64,000 nucleotides of DNA from Riptortus pedestris (GCA_019009955.1 CM032232.1:137157001-137221000); one strand, 5' to 3'. Positions 32,800-43,912 are shown, counted from the first letter of the stretch. Numbers and translations are program-made. The notes: generated by a model from the letters alone, not told the origin.

Positions 32800-32921
32800 T
32801 TAAACGGACCTCATTTTCGTCATCTCCTGTGTAGGATCTATGTGAATTTGAAGAAATTTTTCGAAACTCGCGTCATGAGTACGACCTCAATAGCTGATTT
32901 CCCTTAAGGGAAATCTGCTAA
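31278..32921 (-). mobile_element. TTAGCAG-family element split by a second copy
   Basis: The first part (31278-31756) ends in a short TA tract; the TA tract and the terminal block resume at about 32731 and finish in CTTAAGGGAAATCTGCTAA at 32921. Between them lies another minus-sense copy (31757-32730). The TA tract was thus the insertion point. Confidence 0.75.
31757..32730 (-). mobile_element. TTAGCAG-family element, long type, nested in a (TA)n tract
   Basis: Starts AAGTCCGTCACGCAGGGGC, with the long module (AACACCGTGAATAAATACAA; TTTTAGTAGTCCAAAACTTT), C-rich block, dyad and its own (TA)n at about 32546-32613. The terminal palindrome ends in CTTAAGGGAAAATACTC, so the last ~8 bp of the element are missing or altered. 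Confidence 0.85.
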
Positions 32922-33529
32922 AAAAGGATATATTGACCCAGAGTTCTAATTGAGAAATAGCATGAATAGCAATAGTTCATGTATTAAACATTTTTTTTAA
33001 TTATGCTTTAATTGTAATAATTCAAATCCAGGAAATTTAATTAAACGAAGCGTAAGCCAGAATTAAAATATCATGCATTAAATGAAAAGCTAAGGTAGCC
33101 TAGAATTGGCCGACTTAGGGGAAGTTCTAAATATACTTATATATATAGGGGAGTTGGAGGTAATGGAAGTTGTGGGGAAAATATGTCGCTAGCAGGACGC
33201 GCTCTATATTCCACTCCTCGAGCTAGAATTAACTCCATAAAATGCTTTTCCTACAAGCCTCCCCCCTCGTGGAATATCTACTCCCAAGGTCGGTGGCAGT
33301 TCTCAAACATCCTGTTTCATAGCTGGATAAATGGCTCGTCCAATTTCCTACTGGAAAACTGGAAGAACAACTGCGTTTATTCAGCGGATTTCCCTAAAGG
33401 ACTATCTTTATGGATAAGGATCAATAAAAAGGCTTTGTCCTCTATTATTGTTTTCAATTTTATGCACAGTGCACTTGCGGACTCAGCGCTCCATCGTCAA
33501 TTTCTGCTGACAAACAAAATTCTTAAATC
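32922..33529. other. Unassigned spacer
   Basis: A 145-codon frame starts at 33183, but its last ~26 codons are read from TTAGCAG-family sequence and no domain is recognised. The non-repeat part (about 33120-33510) may be unique host sequence. Confidence 0.35.
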
Positions 33530-33730
33530 AATATATCAATCCAATGTACAGAAACGGAGGTATTTCCATTTTTCGAAAATCCTCCCCTCTAAACCCCCCC
33601 TCCCAGTGGTCCGATTTTAGGGGATAACGAACTCGATCCTTCTTTTTACATAAAACGACTAAATATCGCGTTTGGTAAGGATCAAACAAAAATTGCGACA
33701 GCTAGAGCGGTAACAGACAAATATATATAT

Positions 33731-33779
<49 letters not shown>

Positions 33780-33877
33780 GTTTTGAACGGACCTCATGAT
33801 CGTCATCGATGGACATTTGAAGAAAAAAGTCAAAATCAAACCTCAATAGCTGAATCCCCTTAAGGGAAATCTGCTAA
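33530..33877 (-). mobile_element. TTAGCAG-family 5' half
   Basis: Body with C-rich block (CCCCTCTAAACCCCCCCT), dyad (AGCTAGAGCGGT, one arm mutated), (TA)n at about 33720-33772 and terminal block ending CTTAAGGGAAATCTGCTAA. The GTCCG end is missing. Confidence 0.8.
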
Positions 33878-33924
33878 AACAACACATACACAAGAAAATG
33901 GGCGACCATAGCTCGTCCGTTACA

Positions 33925-34214
33925 CTTAACAAAAATGCAAATATCTCGATTAATATTCAAAATAGAGAATAAATGTATATAACAATATTTATAGTAAATT
34001 CAATTTGCAATTTGATTGGTTCGATACAATTTTTCAATCCGATGTATAGCACCGGAGATATATCGAATTTTCAAAATTCTCACCCTCTAAACTCCCCCCC
34101 CCGGTCCGAGTTCAGCCGTTAACGCACTTGATCTTTCTTTTTACATAAAAAGATTATATACAGAGTTTGGTGACGATTAATCAAAAATTGCGACCGCTAG
34201 AGCGGTAACAGACA

Positions 34215-34275
<61 letters not shown>

Positions 34276-34320
34276 TTTTCAACGAACCTCATTTTCGTCA
34301 TCTTAAGGGAAATCTGCTAA
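33925..34320 (-). mobile_element. TTAGCAG-family 5' half, terminal block shortened
   Basis: Begins near AAAAATGCAAATATCTCGAT, holds the C-rich block, intact dyad (ACCGCTAGAGCGGT), (TA)n at about 34218-34271 and ends CATCTTAAGGGAAATCTGCT; about 80 bp of the terminal block are deleted. Confidence 0.8.
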
Positions 34321-34534
34321 ATCACATTTAATAACTGACTCAATTTATAAATGGCAACGGAAATAGTATAAGACTAGGAAAGGACAACATCTAATATTAT
34401 TTATTCCAGATATTAAAGAGAATTTAGTCCAAAATTAATTAACATCAACAGACTATTACTTGGCACGATTATTAACTGGGAACGGAACTACAAACTTCTA
34501 TTTTAATCGTTTTGGCCAATCAGATCAACCAAAT
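34321..34534. other. Unassigned spacer
   Basis: Nothing recognised. Confidence 0.3.
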
Positions 34535-34650
34535 TGTTACTCTTTGAACGGTCTTCATTCATTCGTCATCTGGGTAGGATCGATGGACATTTGAAGACAT
34601 TTTTCGAAAATCGCGTCATGAGTACGACCTCAAGAGCAGATTTCCCTAAA
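34535..34650 (-). mobile_element. TTAGCAG-family terminal fragment
   Basis: GGGTAGGATCGATGGACATT and GCGTCATGAGTACGACCTCA, ending in a mutated palindrome (GCAGATTTCCCTAAAA). Confidence 0.65.
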
Positions 34651-34985
34651 ACGCAGGCACGATACTGAGTTAGTGCTGTCGGCTGCTGAACAAGTGTAGA
34701 ATGAGAGAGGAGGAGACAATATCCATGTGTTTACTTGCCCTGGGGAAGTTCAACATGAGCAGTAACCTAGTTATATGGAGGAGGTATTGGAACATTTCTC
34801 AGAAATTGGAAGTAACTTTATGCTCTGTACTGTTCATGTTCTCCGAATCCATTGTACCTGTTTCAAGGAAGGGAAGTCAGGCGTTGGTGTTGTTCGTTCC
34901 AGGAAGGCATTTGTGGTATAGAACAAAGTGAATGATTATAAGTTATAAGTCCATCGGAGTGTTTCTACGAATTTTCTAAGCCAGC
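34651..34985. other. Unassigned spacer
   Basis: A 76-codon open frame begins at 34701. I recognise no domain and give it no support. Confidence 0.3.
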
Positions 34986-35143
34986 TCTTTTAAGTCGTGA
35001 TTGGGTTTCCAACTATATTTGGTGTTAAAGCTTGGAATAAGAAGTTTAATGATATAATCCCTTATTTTAAAAGTGCGATGACTAACAGAGGGCTAGAAAC
35101 TAAGAAATACCAATATCTCGGTTAATAATCAAGATAAAGAATA
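34986..35143 (-). mobile_element. TTAGCAG-family fragment interrupted by the next copy
   Basis: AGAGGGCTAGAAACTAAGAA then TATCTCGGTTAATAATCAAG is long-module/body sequence; it stops at ATAAAGAATA, where a complete terminus begins. Confidence 0.55.
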
Positions 35144-35917
35144 AAGTCCGTCACGCAGGGGCTGCGTAAACTAAACAGATTTCCCATGTGAAGTTTTACA
35201 ACAGAGAAATCTGCATACTGGTAACACAACACCACCGTGATTAAATACAAACGGCAATGAGAAATCTTTCAGTTACTTAAAATAAATTCCCAACTGAAAC
35301 GGCTTCTGAATTGTAAGAATAATTTATATTTTAATTACTCAAATTTTAGTAGTCCAAGAACTAAAGAAGGGGAGGCGGATGAACACAACGTATTTGCATA
35401 AATCTCACAAAGTAAAGAAGGTAAGGTAAGGTTAGAAACGACACGTAAGGTTAGAAGAAGCTTCCACCTGAGCCGAGCACTTACGGAAATGGCCGACCTA
35501 ATCCGAACTATATCCGACCACACACTTCATAAAAATGCAAATATCTCGGTTAATATTGAAGATAGAGAATAAATGTATATAACAATATTTATAGTAAATT
35601 TGCAATAAGATTGGTTCTATACAATTTTTCGATCCGATGCATATTAACGGAGATATTAAGAATTTTCATATTTCCCTCCCTAAACCCACCTCCCACTGGT
35701 TCCATTTCAGTCTTAAACTACTCTACTTAATTGTCAGTTATACATAAAACGTCAAATAACAAGTTTAATAATGATCAAACAAAACTTGCGGCTGCTAGAG
35801 CGATATATATATATAGTTTTGAACGGACCCCTTTCGTCACCTCCTACGTAGTTGGGATGGACATTTGAGGCAATTTTTCAAAAATCACGTTATGAGCACA
35901 ACTTCAATTGCTACTAA
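35144..35917 (-). mobile_element. TTAGCAG-family element, long type, decayed end
   Basis: Starts AAGTCCGTCACGCAGGGGC; module shared with 14196-15064, including the GGTAAGGTTAGAA stretch. The TA tract is only about 10 bp (35804-35815), and the terminal palindrome is reduced to TTCAATTGCTACTAAAA. Confidence 0.8.
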
Positions 35918-36240
35918 AAATGCCAAATTCTCGGTTAATACTCAAGATAGAGAAGAAGTCGTTGGAATAATATTTATAAGAATTTGAATTTTCAATTTTA
36001 TCGGCTATATACCATTTTTCTATCCGGCTCAGAGGAACGGATCTATTTCGAATTTTCTATTTTCTTCCTCCCCCCCCCCCCTGTAAATCCTTCCCCCTTC
36101 CCGAATTCCGTTTTCAATCGATAACTAACTTGACTTTGAGTTTTACTTGAACTACTTGCATATCGAGTCCGGTTAACGTACAATTTCAAAAACAAACAAA
36201 AAAACTGATTCTTACTGAGGGAAGTCTGATAAAAATCGAA
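35918..36240 (-). mobile_element. TTAGCAG-family body fragment, strongly diverged
   Basis: AAATTCTCGGTTAATACTCA, GATCTATTTCGAATTTTC and a C run (36070-36081) correspond to the body in minus sense. Both ends missing. Confidence 0.5.
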
Positions 36241-36702
36241 TTTGCTTTGGCAAAACCAGCATGTCATTCGAGCACGATTTAGTTCACAAAGCGAGGCAGT
36301 CATTTAGCAAATTTTCCAAAACCCTTTTCATAGTGAGCAATGAAAAACTTCTCAGAAACATTTTTTAGCAGATTTCCCATAAGGGAGATCTTCCTCCGAA
36401 TTCGCAGGAAGCAAAAACTGCCAGGTCAAATACATTCAAGGAAACTAGAAGACAATTCCAGTCGTTGGATCTAGTCTGAAAGGGCATTAATAATATTAAT
36501 GTCCAGACTCCAGTAATATTTTGTTCGCTTTTCATTTTAGTGCTTAAACATGAATTTTTTAGAAGTCAAAAGAAATTGCTCTACTATTGAGGTCGTACTC
36601 ATAGCGGGATTTTCGAAAAATTTCTTCAAATGTTCATCGATCCTACCCAGGAGATGACGAAAATGAGGTCAGACAAAATTGTAAGTATGTACGTATATAT
36701 AT

Positions 36703-37575
36703 CCCTCCGTCGGGCGCGTGATCTCTGAGATACACAGTTTCTAGAGAAATATTTGCCACTCCTCCTAGCAGAGAGTGGTGGTGTAGTTCTTCGAGTTATG
36801 TGCTTTAGGGGTCCACCCCCCCTCAAGGTCAGTAGTGTCACTGTGTTCGATGGAGTCGTGTGTTTCACCTGTCATTCAGCTTAATCTCCTAGATACCACG
36901 CGCCCGATCTCGGAAGTTTTTTTGAAATCGGTATTTCATAAATATATACATCAATTAAGTTTCTCTTTATTAAATGGAACCTATTTTTCTATTATTTTGC
37001 TCATACATGAGCATTCAAAAAAACATGTACAAGAAAATATTGTAGGACGCAGTGACAACAGCAGACGTTTACCAACCGAACTAAGGACGAAATTTGAAGA
37101 GTACAGAGACTCTTTGGACCATACATTGAACTCAAGTACAAAAACAGCATAAAAAAATCATTCCGCTACAATGAGCAAAAAAAAAAAATGTGAAACATGC
37201 GAAACTAAAAAGAAATGTAGGTTTACTAAATACTCTTGTGAAAATTGCAAAACCAAAACTTGTTTACAACATAGTTCCATGCTTTGTACTAATTGTAATG
37301 CAGCTCTGCAAAAGAAATAATAATTAAACTGCTATTTTAAAAAGTATTTGTACATTAAAATTTAGATGATTTTTAATAAGTTTTATCTAAAAGTGATTTC
37401 GTGCTACTTATTTTTGAAAGAAGTTATATTTTCTGTTATGGTTTCTAATCATACACTGAACATTTTAGTGCAAAATATATATTAAAAAACTGTATTTCCG
37501 TAAAAACGGTTGAGGATGATCTCTGAGATAACACGCGCCCGAAGACGTAATATTCTTGACGCGCCCGACCGAGGG
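36703..37575 (+). mobile_element. piggyBac-like deletion derivative
   Basis: Ends CCCTCCGTCGGGCGCG and CGCGCCCGACCGAGGG are inverted repeats with a small mismatch; subterminal GATCTCTGAGATA occurs at both sides. The interior encodes a piggyBac-type C-terminal cysteine-rich domain. Flanks are ATAT on both sides in a (TA)n tract, not the TTAA usual for piggyBac. Confidence 0.75.
37046..37320 (+). pseudogene. piggyBac-like transposase C-terminus with zinc-binding domain
   Basis: A frame ending at 37152 includes RRLPTELRTKFEEYRDSL, of the type preceding the last domain. After a frame change the sequence from 37171 reads MSKKKKCETCETKKKCRF and then SCENCKTKTCLQHSSMLCTN with further C residues to a TAA at 37320. 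The Cys/His spacing (CxxC, CxxC, C..H, CxxC) is that of the C-terminal cysteine-rich domain of piggyBac transposases, which binds the terminal repeats. The catalytic DDD core is absent. A small intact protein starting at 37171 would be about 49 residues; whether it is made is unknown. Confidence 0.75.
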
Positions 37576-37593
37576 ATATATATATATATATAC

Positions 37594-37635
<42 letters not shown>

Positions 37636-38013
37636 CTGTTACCGCTCTAGTGGTCGCAATTATTGTTTGATCGTTAAAATACTCGGTATTTAGTCATTTT
37701 GTATAAAAAGGGGGTTTAGAGGGTGAGAATTTTGAAAATTTGAAATATCTCCGTTACTGTACGTCCGAAAACTGTGTATGGAACCAATATTATTGAAAAA
37801 TAAATAAAAGGCACTATAAATATTGTTATATAAATTTACATTCTATCTTGAATATTAACCGAGATATATTGGCATTTTTTAGTTTAGAACCTTCAGTAAG
37901 CCCACATTTCTACTCATGCTGCATAAACAATACTTGGTTATGTAATAGACTACATTGTTCGATGATAAAAAATATTGTTTTTTAAGAGATTATTATATCT
38001 CTATTATTATTAT

Positions 38014-38388
38014 GGGGGAGGTTTATACTCAGTAAAAACTGGAATAAAATCCATATCGGGGGAAAATCCAACCGATATGGAGTTTGTGAGTGTGATATAT
38101 TAAGGGGAATTTAAAATTTTTCGCACGATTCTGGCAGTATCAAGAAGTACCCCTTGCTGTGCTTCTTTTATAATTGTTGTTGGCAGTTTCAAGTTCTTGG
38201 TGCCTGCTATCGTTGTTTTTGGCACAAGTCCATTTGAACTTACTGTAATAGGCGTAACTATGGCAGATTTCAGTTTGTATACCTCTTTGAGCTCGATAGC
38301 CAATTCTTGATATTTTCTTAATTTTTCAGCATGGGATTTTCGAATATTCTCATCATTGGGTACTGCGATGTCAATAATATCAGCAGTC
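38014..38388 (-). mobile_element. 5'-truncated LINE with 21-bp target duplication
   Basis: Flanked by identical 21-bp repeats (37993-38013 and 38389-38409) beginning TTATATCTCTATTATTATTA. The insertion lies in a (TTA)n-rich target. On the minus strand it ends without poly(A), in CCTCCCCC. The length is 375 bp. Confidence 0.8.
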
Positions 38389-38391
38389 TTA
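38100..38391 (-). pseudogene. Non-LTR retrotransposon polyprotein C-terminus
   Basis: Minus-strand frame TADIIDIAVPNDENIRKSHA then EKLRKYQELAIELKEVYKL and IVRKILNSP. I recognise this as the endonuclease-like C-terminal region found at the end of some site-preferring LINE proteins in insects (the DIAVPND motif with trailing EL..I). The protein is open to its natural stop at 38100, but starts only at the truncation point. No reverse transcriptase motif remains. Clade assignment (R4/Dong-like, known to prefer TAA repeats) is inference from the target site. Confidence 0.65.
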
Positions 38392-38548
38392 TATCTCTAT
38401 TATTATTATTATTATTATTATACGAGATAAATGCATATAAGTTCCGGTGAACCCCCCCTGTCTTCTTGGACTACTAAAATTTGAATGACTGGGATAAAAA
38501 ATATTCTGATTCATTATAAATTGCAGTACTAGAAATAGTAAATAGTTT

Positions 38549-38672
38549 TTAGCAGATTTCCCTTAAGGGAAATCAGCTATTGAGGTTGTACTCATGACGG
38601 AATTTACGAAATTTTTCTTCAAATGTCCATCGATCCTACCTAGTAGATGAGGAAAATGAGGTCCATTCAAAA

Positions 38673-38730
<58 letters not shown>

Positions 38731-39195
38731 TTGTCTGTTACCGCTCTAGCGGTCGCAAGTTTTGTTTAATCGTTACCAAACTCAATATTTAGTCGTTTTA
38801 TGTAAAAAGAAAGATCAAGTTCGTTAACGGCTGAAATCGGACTAGTGGGAGGGGAGGATTTTCGAAAATTCGGAATATCTCCGTTGTTATGCGTAGTATC
38901 GAAAAATTGTACAGAATCAATATTATTGAAAATTAAATTTTCTATAAATATTGTTCTATTCATTTATTCTGTATCTCGAATATAATCGGAGATATTTTCA
39001 TTTGTATTCTGCGTGTGGTCGACAGGATGTTCTGACTTTCCGACGAGAGCTCTGGCGGGCGTTTCTTTAACTTTTCGTCCCTCGTGAATAGGTTTAGAGG
39101 TTTCTTACTACTGGAGTTGTTGTTAGGCAGATTTCTCTATTGTAAAACCACGGTGGAAATCTGCTTAGTTTACGCAGCCCCTGCGTGACGGACTT
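38549..39195 (+). mobile_element. TTAGCAG-family element, full-length, nested
   Basis: Intact start and end, (TA)n at about 38675-38730, GAGCTCTGGCGG module. It interrupts the older copy between AAATAGTTT and CAATAAAATT, a junction that is continuous in the copies at 13390 and 54350. Confidence 0.92.
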
Positions 39196-39377
39196 TATCA
39201 ATAAAATTAAGGGAGGTTGGCATACCTTTTTGTTTAAATTTCAAACATTCTTGTCCGGTTTGTATTTATTCAGTTAATATTCACGGTGTTGTAGTGGTAC
39301 CAGTATGTAGATTTATCTATGGTTAAACTTCAGGAGTAAAATCTGCTTAGTTTACGCAGCCCCTGCGTGACGGACTT

Positions 39378-40040
39378 TTTGTATAGAGGTTGCCGATTGA
39401 GTTTTAGGGAGACTAGTGGTTTAGAGTAAATAGTGTTCGGTTTGGCTGATAGAGGTGGCCCCTGTCGCCCTCACCAGTCTTCGATTGACAGCTGGGAATT
39501 AATGTCTAACTTCTCCCTAAATGTTTAATTCAACATCCTTCTCGGAGCGGTAATCAGATTCCATCAGCTCTCCCGCCTTCCCGGCCTCAGTGTCGCCTTA
39601 TGGTGATTTACCGCCAAAACCCAGCTGTTTGGAATCACTATCAAACCCATTACTGATAAGGGCGTATACCCACGTATTTCTTAAGCCTAGTGGGGATATA
39701 TATGCGTGCGTGCGTGGGTATGTATGTGTGTGTGTGTGTGTGATTCTCATTAATAAATAATGTAATAATAGGTTGAACGGCGGATGGGGAGGGGGTGGGG
39801 GTGAAAGGTCTGGGGAGATGAAAGTATGTTTGTGTGTGGGTGAATGAGTTTTCACTCGAGTGTGTATTAGGGAGGTACAGAGTTTTATGTAAATAGTCAC
39901 CAGTAACAACTTATATTTTATGTAAACCTTAATTATTTTAAATTTCTTTTATTCATTTTATACACCAATTTTATTTTAATTATTGATTTATTTATTGAAT
40001 ATTTAAATATCTCTATTGTCCAATATCAATAGTTATGATT
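39378..40040. other. Unassigned spacer with (GT)n
   Basis: A (TG)n run at 39723-39742 and a G-rich stretch at 39786-39801. No gene recognised. Confidence 0.35.
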
Positions 40041-40570
40041 TACAGTTTTGCACCTAGCTTTGAATTTTGTCTTTATTTGTTCTCTTGTTCTTTTATTTAT
40101 TTTTTTCTTTGTTGTGTTTAATATTTGTTTTTTGATTTCCATTCTTGTTTTTTTGAGTTCCATATTGTTTTTGAGTTCCATTTCCATTTTTGAGATCCAG
40201 TTCTGTTTTGAGTTGCGTTTCTATTTCTTTCCCATTTTTGTTTTGATATCATCTCTGTTTTTCGTGTTTACTCTCTATTTTATGATGCTTTTATGTTTTG
40301 TAATCCTTTTATGTTTTGTGTTCTGTGTTCCTTTTCTGGTTTGTGTCCCTTTTGCGTTTTGTGTTCTTTATCTGTTTTGTTTACTTTTTGTGTTCCATTT
40401 GTGTTTTGTTTAATTTTGTTAATTTTTTTTGTTGTATTGTTTTGTTTTTTAAGTTACGAATGCTTTTGTCCAATCCAAAAGCGTTTTGGATTATATCTGT
40501 TGCATTGCCTATTTTTAATAATAAAGTACCTCCATTTGTTTTGAAACTAATTAAAATTGAAATTAATTAA
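40041..40570. repeat. T-rich low-complexity tract
   Basis: Repeated phrases such as TTTTGAGTTCCAT and TTTTGTGTTC on one strand. The open frames here give F/L/V/C-rich translations on all plus frames, a consequence of T-richness. Not a gene. Confidence 0.7.
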
Positions 40571-40918
40571 AATGAAGTACAACTAGAGATTTCACATATT
40601 AATTAAATAGTTGTAAAGGGATATCGAGCGGTGTCCACATAAGATTATTTAACTCTAACTGGCTACACGTGGCTATGCGTGTTTGATTTAATTTTATGTT
40701 GCCCGTAAAAGGTTAATGTTATGAACGGACATTCCTGGAGACCGGGGAATATGAATAGGCAAACGGACAACCTGGAATTGCACGCAGTTAATATAAATAT
40801 CTCATGAGGCGTTGCTACGGACCTCAAACAAATTACACATATTCTTCACTCCTAACGCACAAATAAAGTCTAGGGCAATTTTTTTTTTCGTTTAACTTTC
40901 GGTCTTTATATGAAAGTA
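40571..40918. other. Unassigned spacer
   Basis: No gene or repeat recognised; it borders the Helitron 3' terminus. Confidence 0.35.
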
Positions 40919-43193
40919 CTAGCAAACCCGGCGAACTCCGTTTCGCCACCAGATGGCTTCGTTTTATGTAACATTTTGCTGGGTGATTAAAAGATTAAGA
41001 CAATTTTTTTTTTTGTTTTATATTTGAAAAGGAAAAATTTGACTTCATTTCACAACAGTAATGAATTCATTTCGATTACAAAAATGAAGTGTTATTTAGT
41101 TGAACTTCTCTAAGTAAATGAAAGTGAATCCAAAGTAAATACTGAATCGAAGCGTTATACGTCTTCGCAAATTATCCGTTTCATTGAAAGGCTCTTTGGT
41201 AAACCACATTTTTTGTTTTTTGGTCTGACGTTAACACAAACAAAGCGGATGGTTTCCCAACTCGTGAACACGCAACGTATAACTGCCCATGTGAAAAACA
41301 ATGATTTTCTAAATTTATCCCGCAAACACTAAGCGATTGGCCTTGCGACTTGTTAATTGTCATTGCGAACGCAAGGCGAACTGGAAATTGCAATCGTTTG
41401 AAGTCAAACGGAAGATCAGTCGGAATCATTGGTATTCGAGGAATACATACATTTTCACCTGCGTACTTTCCGTTAATAATGGTTGCCTCAATCAAATTCG
41501 GCATGTCTTTTTACCGAAAGTCGAGTACCGTTGCAAAGTCGCGGTGGATTCAAATTACACAATATCATAATAACTGTACCAACTTTGAGTTGCAAGTTAT
41601 GTGGTGGAAATCCTGGTAACTCCAGAGAGTTCAAAAACTCCGTTGGATAATTTACTACATCATCGGGATTTGTTATGGAATCAACGGATTTGTATGTCAC
41701 CAAATCGCCAGCAATTTTTGATTGAATGGTGAAATTCAGTGCGTGTACATCATTATTCTTTGCGGCAAGAATTGCTCGTTGACTTAACCAAGCATAATTC
41801 TGATAATTCTCACTAATGTTTGGGAAAACATTTTCAATAAGAGCTAATTGAGGGTCTACTAATCGGCAAAAGTCGTTGGTAAGAGTAATTAATCCGGGTG
41901 TCGCATCAACTGCGACTTTTCCATTTCCAACAGCTAACAATTGTTTGGAAAATTGTGCAGCACTTTGATCATTTTGAAGTTGAACTCTCATATTAGTGGT
42001 TAGCGATAATGTTTTTACGTTATTCCATAAAGGTGATGCCTTCAGGCAAGCATTCAATTCATCTGCAGGCGTTCCACGGGGAATTACTGGCAACTTCTGC
42101 CTGAAATCGCCTGCCAACAATATCATCAAGCCGCCAAAAATGTTGTTATTTCGCCGAAGATCCTTCAGTGTGAAGTTAAGTGCTTCAAGTGATTTCTTAT
42201 GTGCCATTGTGCACTCATCCCAAACAATGAGCTTGCATTGCATCAACAATTTTCCCATTGCACTGGATCGGGAAATATTGCATGTTGGAGTATCAATTGT
42301 GTTTAAATTGAGTGGCAACTTAAGCGCAGAATGTGCAGTACGACCGCCATCTAGAAGAGTCGCCGCAATTCCAGATGATGCTAACGCCAAGGCTATGTCA
42401 CATCTTGATCAAATAGTGGCCAAAATCAATGAAATGACAAATGTTTTCCCTGTTCCTCCAGGTGCGTCCAGGAAGAATAGACCACCAGTATTATTGTCGA
42501 CCGCTTGCATTAATGTTTCGTATACTTGTTTTTGCTGTTCATTCAGCAACGGCACATTATTTCGAACGAATTTCTGCAATGTATCAACATTGTATTGCAG
42601 CTCTCGATTTAATTCTTGGTTGAATGCATCGTGCATCGATCGATTTGGCGCAATCATTCCTACTTCAATTAGTAGCTTGTTTGCAATAGTCAAACATTGA
42701 TCCTCAATCAGAATCAATCCTTCATTCTAGATTTCATCGGTTATTTGGGTGTCAGGATTATTCGTTTGAATGCGCAAGCGATGCAAGATATCTTCACATA
42801 TGTCGTCTTTGTATTTGTTCCATAACTGAATTGGTTGTGAAGGAAAACATGTGGTGATGATAATTGCGAACAGTGTTTGTATTTGGTACGCATTTGATGA
42901 AACAACTGAATCCGCAAGTGTTAAATCCCAATGAGAATCGTTCTCCAGCAAACCCAATAGTTGACATGCTTCTCGATATGTTTGGCATTGGTGGCCATTC
43001 ACAGTTTTCAAATGCGCATATGATTTTGGTCCACGTACATTTACCAACAGCAGTCGCAAATAAAAACATTCATCATTTCTAGGATGAACAGTATACATGC
43101 GACACTTCAGAATGACATTCTCCTCATGTGTACGAATCATCATACGATACGCATAGTAATTCATTGCGCTTAGATTTTTATTCGTTGATACGC

Positions 43194-43265
43194 CTGAAAA
43201 TGCAAAATTAAATGAATTGTTAATGGAAACCAATAATAGCAATAATTAGTGTGTGAATATTGTAC
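43194..43265 (-). other. Predicted intron in the Helitron gene, 72 bp
   Basis: On the minus strand ATTACAG^GTACAATATT opens it and TTTTGCATTTTCAG^GCGT closes it. Removal joins VDPITG to VSTNKNLSAMNYY, restoring the continuous Helitron N-terminal region. It is 72 bp, so frame is unaffected, but it contains an in-frame TAA. Confidence 0.8.
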
Positions 43266-43767
43266 CTGTAATTGGATCGACCATCTTCAACGTGATGTCG
43301 TATCCGTCTTGCCCTTGCCAATAAATGATTGGATATTGTAACGCATCGTACAAACGATGTGTCTCGTTTACACGGTGCATGATATTGCATCTTTGCTGAA
43401 CGACAATGTCTCGCGATTTAGTTGGATCGCCAACAATAATTGCAGCAACATCATTGACGGTGGGTGCATTGAATCTTCGCACATGTTCACCTGTTGGGGT
43501 ACAATCTGCTCTTATGACAAATTTGTGCGTATCCGATGGCATTCGTTCCAATGCTGTTTTGAACATATTAACCACAGCATTATTAGCGTGAAAACATGCT
43601 TGCAACTGTTCAATAATTGGTCTCTTTAACTGTTGTGTTCCCTGTATATTGCACCGCACATTCAGCTGATCCGCCATCGACGAAATGAAATATATTTGCA
43701 GAAATTGATGCGGTTCTTCTGGTGTTGGCACCATTGAGCCATGCAAATGATATATTTTTCCTTGTAT

Positions 43768-43912
43768 CTGTAATTGCAAACAATCATTTGTTAAGAATAC
43801 GGTGTAACTTCTGATCGTGTGATGGTGTAGTGTGTGGTGTATATGTAGTTGTTATGTGTTGCAATTTATTGTGTTGGTGTGAGTGATTGGTTATGTGTGT
43901 TGTATCTTTTAC
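43768..43912 (-). other. Predicted intron in the Helitron gene, 145 bp
   Basis: On the minus strand GCAAG^GTAAAAGAT opens it and TTTGCAATTACAG^ATAC closes it. Removal joins GGFMPTCK to IQGKIYHLHGS and corrects the frame (145 = 3n+1). Sequence inside is CA-rich low complexity. Confidence 0.82.

Larger units (their letters stand above)
36365..39377 (+). mobile_element. TTAGCAG-family element, long type, carrying three insertions
   Basis: The start (TTAGCAGATTTCCCATAAGG at 36365) is separated from the body (36582) by about 190 bp of unknown sequence. The (TA)n tract holds a piggyBac-like element (36703-37575); the long module is broken by a LINE (38014-38388) and by another TTAGCAG copy (38549-39195). 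The module resumes with TCAATAAAATTAAGG at 39199 and the copy ends in an intact hairpin and GACGGACTT at 39377. Confidence 0.85.

Noticed and set aside
33183..33620. 145-codon plus-strand ORF
   Set aside because: The C-terminal part (from about QRRYFHF-type residues onward) is TTAGCAG body sequence, and the rest matches no family I know.
34701..34931. 76-codon ORF
   Set aside because: No homology recognised, no supporting context; random expectation in a 64-kb window includes many such frames.
36703..36710. TTAA target duplication for the piggyBac-like element
   Set aside because: Flanks are ATAT on both sides; TTAA is not present, so it is not claimed.
40048..40570. Overlapping 80-121-codon hydrophobic open frames
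   Set aside because: All plus frames are open because the sequence is T-rich low complexity; translations are F/L/V/C-rich with no transmembrane-protein pattern of charged loops or conserved motif.
41996..42700. 234-codon plus-strand ORF
   Set aside because: Antisense shadow of the Helitron helicase coding region.
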